28,229 nt of DNA, taken from Chara braunii (lineage: Eukaryota > Streptophyta > Charophyceae > Charales > Characeae). The notes under the pieces were generated by a model. It ran no database searches. It saw only the letters and a list, made by a program, of their open reading frames with translations, and was not told the DNA's origin. Shown here piece after piece: positions 1 through 8,483 of this stretch. Both the position numbers and the translations under genes were made by a program. The stretch lies in contig BFEA01000279.1 in assembly GCA_003427395.1 (NCBI GenBank), positions 283,317-311,545 of the forward strand, in the 5' to 3' direction. The number at the start of each line of letters is the position of its first letter. Positions within the stretch are counted from its first letter, which is position 1.

Positions 1-190
1 AAAAAAAAAAAAAAAAACAAGGTCATGAAAAAAATCTGAAAAAAAGATATCTTGTGGAAAAAAATAAATTAAACAAGATTTTCCCGGGCATTACGTCCGA
101 ATTCCTTAACAAATTTAAAATAAAAATAAAATACACAGAATAAATACTAATAATAAAAATAAATAAAACTAAAAAGAGAATTAAATTTAG
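1..190. other. AT-rich window edge without a gene
   Basis: Begins with a run of 17 A and stays strongly A/T-rich. A short hydrophobic frame on the minus strand is only the translation of A/T-rich DNA. I see no gene here. Confidence 0.6.
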
Positions 191-545
191 TGAGTGCTCG
201 AGCATGTTTTCGACACCGCCATCTTTGGCGATTTTGCAATTTTTTTGGGCATAGCTAAATGCCCTGAAAATTAACAGATATGTACTTCACATTATACAAA
301 ACCCACTAAAAAAGTTTCACAAAAGAATAGAATTGTTTGAACCCCGAACTAAAGTGAAAACAAAAAGTAAAAAGTGAAAAAAAACGTGGGCGAGCACGTT
401 TTGACACCGCCATCTTTGGCGATTTTGAATTCTTATTTGGCTAAGCCAAATGACTTAAAAATTTTTAGGCATGTACCTCACCTCATAGAGAACTTATTAA
501 AAAAAATTCAGAAACAAAATATTATCTTCAGGCCCCGAAATAAGT
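191..545. repeat. Two tandem copies of a ~195 bp unit
   Basis: The block starting near 191 recurs near 386. Both contain the words GACACCGCCATCTTTGGCGA and a following 'ggc(a)ta..gc.aaatg' stretch, then a similar A-rich tail ending in 'ccccgaa'. The copies differ by many substitutions and small indels. The conserved core includes the short inverted repeat CGCCATCTTTGGCG. No coding potential is evident. Confidence 0.75.
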
Positions 546-655
546 TTTGGCGGGGGCTGAACGCCGTCGGGTTCGGACCCCGTACGGGACCCCAACACCC
601 GAACGTACTGAGGTCCGCCCGGGGCCTCCGTGCGTACGGGCTGGAACCTCTGTAT
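540..655. other. GC-rich island in AT-rich DNA
   Basis: About 115 bp rich in CG dinucleotides (for example CCCCGTACGGGACCCC), flanked on both sides by A/T-rich sequence and followed at once by a TA microsatellite. Frames through it on both strands are short and Arg/Pro/Gly-rich, which is what GC-rich non-coding sequence gives. Its origin is unknown. Confidence 0.6.
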
Positions 656-670
656 ATCTATATCTATATG

Positions 671-694
671 TATATATATATATATATATATATA
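671..694. repeat. (TA)12 microsatellite
   Basis: Uninterrupted TA dinucleotides, preceded by imperfect TATC/TATG units from about 655. Confidence 0.95.
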
Positions 695-779
695 ACGTAT
701 ACCTGCGGCCCCTTCCTTTGAAGACCATTTTAAAGATAAACCTTTAAATGTTGGTTTAATTCCGAACTATCCTCAAATA

Positions 780-940
780 TTAAAAAAATAGTATTAATTT
801 TTTTTATTTTTTATTTTTTTATAAAGATTTGTAGTCATATTTTTCACTACGATTTTTTTTTTTTTTTTCCTCCTCCCCCTTTTTCCTATCTTTCGCTGCT
901 TTTTTTTTTTTNNTTTTAGTATTAGTAGTTAAATAGTCGA
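780..940. other. Poly-T tracts with a two-base assembly gap
   Basis: Several T-runs of 8 to 14 bases. Two undetermined bases (nn) lie at 912-913 inside a T-run, so the true length is uncertain. No gene is visible. Confidence 0.85.
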
Positions 941-952
941 ATTCACTCGTGC

Positions 953-953
953 A

Positions 954-989
<36 letters not shown>

Positions 990-1032
990 GCCTCTCTCCC
1001 TCTTTCTCTTTCACACTCTCTCTCCCTCTCTC
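953..1032. repeat. (CT)n microsatellite
   Basis: Nearly pure CT dinucleotides to about 988, then interrupted CT/CCT/TTCT units to 1032. Confidence 0.95.
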
Positions 1033-1074
1033 ATGCGCACCCACCCTCGCTCAAGTTGGTCTACACAACCACTC

Positions 1075-2860
1075 CCAATACACTTTGGAATATAACGCAC
1101 AAACGAGATTAAGTAATTGAAACTCTCCATGTGTATTTCAGTAATGAAACACCGAAAACACTTCAGGATATAACATAGAAACGAGACCAAGTAAATCAAA
1201 AAAAATCTTGAAGTCTATTTCGGTAACGAAACATCGAACACACTTCAGGATATAACATAGAAACAAGACTAAGTAAATCCCGAAAATCCCGAAGTTTATT
1301 TCGATAACGAAATACCGAAAACACTTCGGGATGTAACATGCCAAATCAAGTAAAATGACGAAGTAAATCTCGAAAAATCCCGAAGTCTATTTCGGTAATA
1401 AAAAACCAAAAACATTTCGCGATATAACGTAGAAACAAGACTAAGTAAATCCCGAAAATCCCGAAGTGTATTTTGATAACGAAGCACCAAAAACATTTCG
1501 GGATATAACGTAGAAACGAGACTAAGTAAATCCTTAAAATCCCGAAGTATATTTCGGTAACAAAACACTGAAAATACCTCGGGATATAACGTAGAAACAA
1601 CACTAAGTAAAATCCCGAAAATCTCGAAGTGTATTTCGGTAACGAAACACCGAATACACGTCAGATACAATATGGCCGATCGAAAAAAATGACTAATCAA
1701 AATGTCAGATCGAAAAAAATGACTAGGTAAAATCCTGAAAATCCCGAAGTATATTTCGGTAACGCAACACCGAACACACGTCAGGATACAATATGCCAGA
1801 TCGAAAAAAATGACCAAGTAAAATCCCGAAAATACCGAAAATACCGAATACACGTCGGAAAACAATATGCCAGATCGAAAAAAATAACTAAGTAAAATCC
1901 TGAAAATCCCGAAGTGTATTTCGGTAACGAAACACCGAATACACGTCGGGATACAATATGCCAAATCAAGAAAAATGACTAAGTAAAATCCCGAAGTGTA
2001 TTTCGGTAACGAAACACCGAATACACGTCGGGATATAATATGCCAGCATGAAAAAAATGACTAAGTAAAATTAAAAAAATCCCGAAGTGTATTTCGGTAA
2101 CGAAACACCGAATACACGTCGGGATATAATATGCCAGCATGAAAAAAATGACTAAGTAAAATTAAAAAAATCCCGAAGTGTATTTCGGTAACGAAACACC
2201 GAATACACGTCGGTATACAATATGCCATATTGAAAAAAATGACTAAGTAAAATCTCGAGAATCCCGAAGTGTATTTCGGTAACCAAACACCGAATACACG
2301 TCGGGATACAATATGCCAGATCGAAAAAAATGACTAAGTAAAATCCCGAAAATCCCGAAGTGTATTTCGGTAACGAAACNAAAAAATGACTAAGTAAAAT
2401 CCCGAAAATCCCGAAGTGTATTTCGGTAACGAAACACCGAATACACGTCAGGATACAATATGCCAGATCGAAAAAAATGACTAAGTAAAATCCCGAAAAT
2501 CCCAAAGTGTATTTCGGTTACCAAACACCGAATACACGTCGGGATACAATATGCGAGATCGAAAAAAATGACTAAGTAAAATTCCGAAAATTCCGAAGTG
2601 TATTTCGGTAATGAAACACTGAAAATACTTCGGGATATAACGTAGAAACAAGACTAAGTAAAATCCTGAAAATCCCGAAGTGTATTTCGGTAACGAAATA
2701 CCGAATACACGTCGGGATATAATATGCCAGATTGAAAAAAATGACTAAGTAAAATCTCTAAAACCCCGAAGTGTATTTCGGTAACGAAACACGAAATACA
2801 CGTCGAGATATAATATGCCAGATCGAAAAAAATGACTAAGTAAATCCTGAAGTGTATTGT
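1075..2860. repeat. Satellite array, 81-92 bp units, about 20 copies
   Basis: The landmark GAAGTGTATTTCGGTAACG recurs roughly every 81 to 92 bp (near 1465, 1545, 1626, 1745, 1993, 2083, 2175, 2266, 2357, 2412, 2504, 2597, 2678 and 2767). There are two unit types: a shorter one with 'tagaaacaagactaagtaaatcc', mostly at 1080-1600 with one at 2630-2680, and a longer one with 'ccagatcgaaaaaaatgactaag', mostly from 1680 on. Each unit holds a small hairpin-prone CCGAAGTGTATTTCGG. Phe/Ile-rich open frames on the minus strand are by-products of a unit with few stops. Confidence 0.95.
2380..2380. other. Assembly gap inside the satellite
   Basis: A single n interrupts a unit. The landmark spacing drops here from about 91 bp to about 55 bp, so sequence is missing or the array was collapsed. 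Confidence 0.85.
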
Positions 2861-2954
2861 CACTTAATGGATGTGTTTGTCTTCGGTATACCATATATAA
2901 GACTTTTTTCACTATACATTCGGCGGAATATATAGCCTTCATTAACCATCTTTC

Positions 2955-3490
2955 GCATTTAGATGGAGAGCTAGGTGCGCAAACCATAGGCGTGGTGATT
3001 TAATATGGACGTTTGCATGGATAAATCCATAACATCGATTCATAACATTCACTCTTGTCATCGCAAACAATAATCCCCTCCTTGACATGATCATCTTTTC
3101 ATCGAAAATATCCATGCATGTCATGACATGAACATGAGAGATCGAAACACTCGCAACATCACTATTATGAAAGTCGCAGGGATGGAGAATGGGAAACACT
3201 TGCAAGTTACCTGTTGTTTTTTCTAAATGTCAAGTTGAAGCAAAGTGCCAGTGAACTTTTACTTAAGTGGATTGCTCGGGGTTCACGCCACAAGTGCGAG
3301 TGAACTCGCAATCAGATGGAGAGCTAGGTGCTCACACCGCAAGTACGCACACCACAAGTGCGAGTCATCAAATCTATGCATGGACAAGATACATAACATC
3401 CATTCATATAATTAACTCTTGTAATCGCAGACATCGATATGGAAACACCTGCAAGTTGCCTGGTGTTTTTCTAAAGGTCAAGCTATACAC
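2955..3490. repeat. Degenerate direct repeat pair
   Basis: The words GATGGAGAGCTAGGTG, 'tgcatgga.aa', 'cataacatc.attcata', 'actcttgt.atcgca' and 'ggaaacac.tgcaagtt.cctg.tgtttt' occur in the same order in 2955-3245 and 3310-3490. The second copy is shorter. No convincing gene is present. The semi-palindrome AGTGCGAGTGAACTCGCA lies between the copies. Confidence 0.8.
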
Positions 3491-3497
3491 CACACGG

Positions 3498-3735
3498 AGA
3501 GTTTCCAGAAATCATTCAATCTAAAAAATCATTCAATCGCAAACTGCAAAGTACACAGAGGTGTTTCCTAAAATCATTCAATGCAAAAAATCATTCAATC
3601 CCACATTGAAAAGTATACAGAGGTTTTCCAAAACTCACAAAGTACATCGAGCCTTTCCAAAAATCATTGAAGGACACGTTCTAAGGTACATGTAGGTTTT
3701 CCAAAAACCATTCAAGCCCAGGTCGTAAAGATCAT
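3498..3735. repeat. Degenerate ~60 bp tandem repeat
   Basis: Four to five units built on 'tttcc.aaa.catt.aa' and 'aaagtacacagaggt'. They follow directly on the preceding repeat pair. Confidence 0.75.
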
Positions 3736-3829
3736 GGAGCCGAGAGAAAACGGTGAATGACCTATGCCCTCGTCTACACAACACTCAAATGTGGATATCT
3801 TCTGACAGAATCAAAGTGTACACCGACGC

Positions 3830-4065
3830 CGTACAGTCTACATGACACGCCCTAATTTATACAAGACGCTTCTCTACAGTCTACATAGCACGCCCTCGTC
3901 GCAAGGTTGCAGGAATTGCGGTCGCTTGGGAAGTGCAAATCTATTCTCAGTTATTGAACCACACGAATGATGTGTGGAAAATAAGTCGAAATTAAACGAC
4001 GGTTATAGAACTTGCGCTCACTTGCGAAGTACGAATCTATTCCTAGTTATCGAAACCTTTCGTGC
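3830..4065. repeat. Short direct repeats upstream of the first unknown gene
   Basis: CAGTCTACAT(G/A)(A/G)CACGCCCT occurs near 3834 and near 3877. The phrase 'gaagt.c.aatctattc.c.agttat.gaa' occurs near 3931 and 4025. These are degenerate members of the dispersed semi-palindrome family. No gene is seen. Confidence 0.65.
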
Positions 4066-4169
4066 ATCCGATAAAATCGTGTATTTGTTTTTTATGCACT
4101 CAATTCTTTTTTATGCACTTGGGAGAATCGCAACGGATGCGCTTCCTTGCATTTCTCCGCTGATGCAGA

Positions 4170-5112
4170 ATGGATGTCGATACTTCGTCGCATAGTAGGA
4201 ACTCCTCAGCGCCAGACATCGATCTGATAATTTTGTCAAAGAATATTTGGGAGGACATTGGGCGTGCTGGCATGGATCGTGACTACCTGCACCTCGAAAT
4301 TGATGTTGCCCCCGACGGGGAAATCCCTTCGTGGCAAAGTGCGGAAGAAGATCCCTTCGGATTTGTCGTGATACAGGGTTGTACTTTTGGTGCCTGTACT
4401 GTCTGTACATGCTGATGAAGGATGTACAGGCATGCCCTATCGGGTTGGAGTCACTTCTTAAGAGGGAACCCATCGAAGAGGAACCCGTTCGAACTTCTTA
4501 GATGGTGGAATCATGAAACATTCAATGTGAAAACCTATAGTAGACGTCGTCGGACAAGTTGCATCAAAAACTTTGTGCCTAGTTTTTCCTCAGAAACCAA
4601 CGACGTCGCCGCCGGTAATCATAGACTACTTTGCTCGAGTGAGGGTGTGTAATTGTGATATCACCCTCGTAACACTCTTCGGTGCTGTGAAGGTGGACGG
4701 TCAAAGAATAAGAGTTCTTTTCCTCGCAAGGGAGGAATTTCATGATGTGAAACTCACTTCATTTCAAACATTTCACACATCCGGGCTTACTGGTTCTCTT
4801 GCGCGGTTCAAAAATAGGCTAACAATAGATCCTGCACTCAAGGATGAGATGGATTTGAGGGTTGACTTCTTAGTGCACCAGCAACTCCACCACCTATTTG
4901 ATCGCTGCGACGAAATAAATTTCACAGTCGAACATAGGGACAACGAATTGCGATTTGTTCACCATCGTCTGCATTATTCAGCCTCTGGACCTCAGGATGT
5001 GACATTGCGCAACGGGAAGACGAGATATGTGTGTGACTGCCCTTACTGCGATGCTGAACATCTACATCTTCACTACCGGCGTCAGACTCACACTGTGCTT
5101 ACATCCCATTGA
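4170..5112 (+). pseudogene. Unknown ~310-residue protein, copy 1 (frameshifted)
   Basis: I do not recognise this family; it is defined here by its three copies in this window. The ATG at 4170 opens a frame with a Ser-rich lead, then DLIILSKNIWE and YLHLEIDVAPDGEI. By comparison with the other copies the frame must change twice, at about 4360-4400 and again before 4585, because the middle part reads in a second frame and the C-terminal part (4573-5112) in a third. The shared C-terminal part contains PVIIDY, a basic RFKNRLTIDP segment, LRVDFLVHQQLHHLF, TVEHRD, and a cysteine-rich end CDCPYCDAEH. An in-frame TAG at 4580-4582 falls where copy 3 has Trp (KLCAW). The CxCPxC end could bind a metal, but that is inference. 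The copy is surely broken; its function is unknown. Confidence 0.75.
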
Positions 5113-5122
5113 TTTTCATTGA

Positions 5123-5452
5123 ATGCAGACGACGGTTGTTGCCGCAACTGAGAACATTTATGGTTTACAGTGGTTTGGCAACATTGGGCTTCCCAGATAC
5201 CGCTACCTTCCGGTCCCCGAAGATGATGACAGCCCGCCGTTCTGGGGATACCGTTATCCGTTCGAAATCTATAACTCGAGCACTTTGAATGAAATTTTAA
5301 GAGATATACTCGTGCGTGACTTGCCGAATATCGAAGTAGATATTCAGGCCCGATCTCCCGAACCAAGTCCTTTTAGTCGAGTTCGATATAGGCGAGCGCA
5401 ACGACGACGATCGCGGGAGGCTACTCGAAGACTGCGCATGCTGCTACCATAG
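5123..5452 (+). CDS. Hypothetical 109-residue protein behind copy 1
   Basis: An ATG-initiated frame starts 10 bases after the stop of copy 1. The product has a middle rich in Tyr, Pro and Asp (RYRYLPVPEDDDSPPFWGYR), a likely helix around NEILRDILVRDL, and an Arg-rich tail (RRAQRRRSREATRRLR). Composition is varied and protein-like, so it may be a real small gene or the continuation of the copy 1 product after another frameshift. I found no counterpart downstream of copies 2 and 3. There is no recognised domain. Confidence 0.4.
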   Translation: MQTTVVAATENIYGLQWFGNIGLPRYRYLPVPEDDDSPPFWGYRYPFEIYNSSTLNEILRDILVRDLPNIEVDIQARSPEPSPFSRVRYRRAQRRRSREATRRLRMLLP

Positions 5453-5791
5453 AGATCGTACTAACTCTTTTCACGTGACACACGATATGAAAATAGTCAT
5501 CGCCTCAGGATATTCGGATTCCATATGCGAATACCTCTCACATTTATATCTTCATGCCTTCGACAATGGGTCCGACCCTATCACGCTGGGGACATCGTGT
5601 CGGGCTTGGATGAGCTTTTATGTGGGACTTGTGTAGGCAGGTGAATATCGTGTCGGGCTTGGATGAGTCTTTGTCTAATGTACGGCTTACAGATATTCAG
5701 GACAGTCGTACACATCACGTTGTCGGCGACTACACTACCACTCCCAATTGTGCAAGGACACACCCACTCAAAGGAACCATGGAAACGCCTA
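5453..5791. other. Intergenic stretch with a 54 bp duplication
   Basis: CGTGTCGGGCTTGGATGAG occurs at about 5595 and again at about 5648, giving a short tandem duplication. Open frames on both strands here are short and unconvincing. Confidence 0.6.
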
Positions 5792-6727
5792 CTAGGGATG
5801 CCTGTCTTCAAAGTAAGGACAATCATATACTTTTCTCGAAGTACAGGGGAGCAGTTCCACCTTCCTTGTACCCGACTGGTGGTACTCATCTTTGTGGAAA
5901 AGAACCTCCATGTTGTGATCCCTGTATTCAACTGTCCATGATATGTCGTTGCAATTATCGAAAAGGTAGTGCAACTGACTTTGTACCAAACACTCGACCC
6001 TTAACTTGAACTCCTTCCTCAGATCCGCATCTACGGATAACTGAGTTCTGAATCGCCCTAGACTACCAGCAAGTGTCGGGCTGTGAAACGCTTCCACGCG
6101 ACTGAGGGTGACACCTCGATACTACTCCCTTACAACAAAATAAACTTTCATTTTTCGACCATCGACCTTGACGGCCGTAAAAAGCGTACGAATGGTAGTG
6201 TTGCGATTCAACACCCGAATTCGACCGTAGTAGTCAACAATGACTGGGGTCCGCAACTCCGGTTTTCCAAGGCAAAACAATGCACATAGCTTTACGTGGC
6301 TCCTGTTTTGGGCTGGTCATCGTTGGATGACATAAAGGGTGTTCCAAGCTTCAATAATCTTCGTTGGATCAACAACGTCCCCAGGCTCCTTATCATCCTC
6401 CTCGCCGCCGTCGGGATCTACCTCAACCTCAACCTCGTTCTGCAGCGAGTACATGTACCTGAAGTTCGACCTGTTATCCGAGGCGACCACAATTTGTCCG
6501 TCATTGTCATATGTTAAACGCATAGAGATTTGCCCGTCCGGCGCAACACCGCTTTCAATGTGCAAATATCGAGGGTCAATGCTCACGAGATGGTTCTCCC
6601 ATATATTTTTGTTCAAAATGATGAGATCGTGTGCGGGAAACAGTGAGACGTCGCATGGAGAGAAACAGTTACTCGACTGCCTCGGCTGACTCGAAGTGCA
6701 AACACTTGAAGTTTGGTTGGCGTTCAT
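5792..6727 (-). pseudogene. Unknown ~310-residue protein, copy 2 (two nonsense codons)
   Basis: One frame runs from the ATG at 6727 to the stop ending at 5792, 312 codons, interrupted only by TGA (6317-6319) and TAG (6122-6124), with no frameshift. In order it shows a Ser/Cys-rich lead (residues 1-32), DLIILNKNIWE, YLHIESGVAPDGQI, an acidic linker of Glu/Asp (about residues 100-120), KLCALFCLGKP, PVIVDYY, FTAVKVDGRK, LRVECLVQSQLHYLF, TVEYRD and VYDCPYFEDRH. The second cysteine of the C-terminal CPYC seen in the other two copies is Phe here. It lies tail-to-tail with copy 1. The best-preserved frame of the three gives the family length. Function is unknown. Confidence 0.8.
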
Positions 6728-7357
6728 CCTGCATTACTTGTTGAAGCAATGAGTGTCCCGTTAGAGATGATGAGAGTGCGTGAAACACACGACACATCGA
6801 GGGGGGACTATGTGGAAAGGGACAGATCAAGTAAAGGAAATGAGGGTGAGCACTGCACATGATAATAAGCACGTTACTTTCAAGGTCGGGAATCCGGTTT
6901 GGAGAAACGGCGTTGTGAGACGAGCAGGAAGTACTTGCGAGGGCCGAGGTCTAGTTGGAGTTCATGCTGCATTGTGGGAGGAAGAACAAGGTGGCATGTA
7001 AACAATGACGCAAAGTGAGTTTAGCGGGAATGGCAACCGCGAGTATACTCACACTTATGCCAGTTCATAATGAAGTGAAGTCCCACACATCTACTGAAAG
7101 GAGGAATGAAACGGCCCACTGGGGATCCGATAATTGAGAATAGATTCACACTTCTTTGCAGAGAATGAAACGGTCAGGAGAAGCGAAAAAAGCAGACCCG
7201 CGGGGTGGAAACACTGACAACAATGACGAGTTAACTAAGACTAATGTGAACACCGGGGTCGTCGATGAACAGCGAGGTTTTCGTTTGAGTACAGCAGCAA
7301 AATGCGAACTGACTCAGAGTTGTGGAAATTTCCAAATAGGAAGGCTCACATAGCAGG
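6728..7357. other. Spacer between copies 2 and 3
   Basis: I see no gene. Open frames here are short, start mid-repeat and share no motifs with neighbours. A degenerate member of the semi-palindrome family occurs near 7300 (AATGCGAACTGACTCAGAGT). Confidence 0.5.
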
Positions 7358-8284
7358 TCAGGGCGACTGGTGTCCATCGTCACAGTAAGGACAGTCGTAG
7401 ATGTGTCTGCGCCTCCCATTTGCGAATTCCAATGTCGGGACACCCGAACGGTGATGCGAAACCTTTCGTAGAGTGTAGTCATTGTAGTTGTCCTTGTGTT
7501 CCAACGTGAAGAATATCTCCTCAAATAGTCCGAACAGGAAGTCAAGTTCGTCATGCACCAAACAGTCAACCCTTAGATTCAATTCTTTTTCGAGCGAAGG
7601 ATCTATTTCGAATCGATCACGGAAGCGCTTCAGAGCACCCGTGGATGTGGGCTCGCGAAAGTCTTCCCTCACAAGGAAGAAAGTTTTCGTTCGCTTACCA
7701 CAAATCTTGGCCGCCGTGAAAAAAGTTAGTGCAGGGGTGTCACGGTTGAACAGACAGTCTCGGCCATGGTAGTCTATGATCACAGGGAAACGCAATTGCG
7801 GTTTCCCGATGCAGTACCATGCGCAAAGTTTAGCGTGCTGGTCGTCCATGCAATCCCAGTCTTGTTCTAAGCGCAGTGAGTCCCAGGAATCTACCATATC
7901 CTTGACGTCGACCTTCTCCTCCTGACTGAACGAAACTTCCCAAAGTTTGACATCTTCTCAACTCCGGTAGAGGTACCACATATTTGACCCTCTATCGTGA
8001 ACTATTGTAGTTTGAGCATCAACAACACGTGTTTAGGGTTCAATGTAACCATCGAGGCCGACCCCGGCTTCGACATGCAGACAATTGTTGTCAAGACTGA
8101 CTGTTCCTCATGCCCAAATATTTTTGTTCATGATGATAAGATCCCTGCCCACATTCTCGATCGAAAAAGAATACTCGCTCGGGTACGACGAGGTTTCGTA
8201 GGACGTTGTCTCGTATACAACATCGCACGATGGTGCGCCATCGTCATCTATCCTGCATGACAAGAAATCGAAATTAGTTCGCAT
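7358..8284 (-). pseudogene. Unknown ~310-residue protein, copy 3 (three nonsense codons)
   Basis: A single frame from an ATG at 8284 to the stop ending at 7358 (309 codons) is interrupted by TGA (8108-8110), TAA (8033-8035) and TGA (7958-7960), without a frameshift. Its motifs match copy 2 in order: DLIIMNKNIW, CLHVEAGVGLDG, an acidic stretch, SWDSL, KLCAWYCIGKP, PVIIDYHG, LRVDCLVHDELDFLF, TLEHKD and YDCPYCDDGH. The 180 codons after the last internal stop are fully open, so a shortened product is formally possible from the ATG at 7897. It is in the same orientation as copy 2, about 630 bp away, which suggests local duplication followed by decay. Confidence 0.8.
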
Positions 8285-8348
8285 TTAATGTCTCGTCATT
8301 ATCTTCGCGGAGTTCGTAGCTAACAAATCCGAATCAGTTCGCATTTAA
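8264..8348. repeat. Paired copies of the dispersed semi-palindrome
   Basis: 'cgaaattagttcgcattta' and 'cgaatcagttcgcattta' lie about 58 bp apart around the start of copy 3, so the ATG of copy 3 lies inside one repeat. Confidence 0.6.
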
Positions 8349-8483
8349 CTAAACGGGCACGTCGGACGGACCGGAAAGACAGTCGTCCCCAAGGGCAACA
8401 AGTGCTTTCTCGCAGACAGATGGCGGTATTGTAAGGCCTGTCACGAATTTGTTTTTATCTGTTCCTTTGCGGAAGGGTCTTCT

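Noticed and set aside
374-747. Overlapping frames through the GC island and TA repeat on both strands
   Set aside because: They end in Tyr/Ile repeats from TA dinucleotides and show no protein features.
1138-2863. Phe/Ile-rich open frames on the minus strand, up to 222 codons
   Set aside because: They translate the tandem satellite; the same motif (VTEIHFGIF and similar) recurs once per DNA unit and no frame extends beyond the array.
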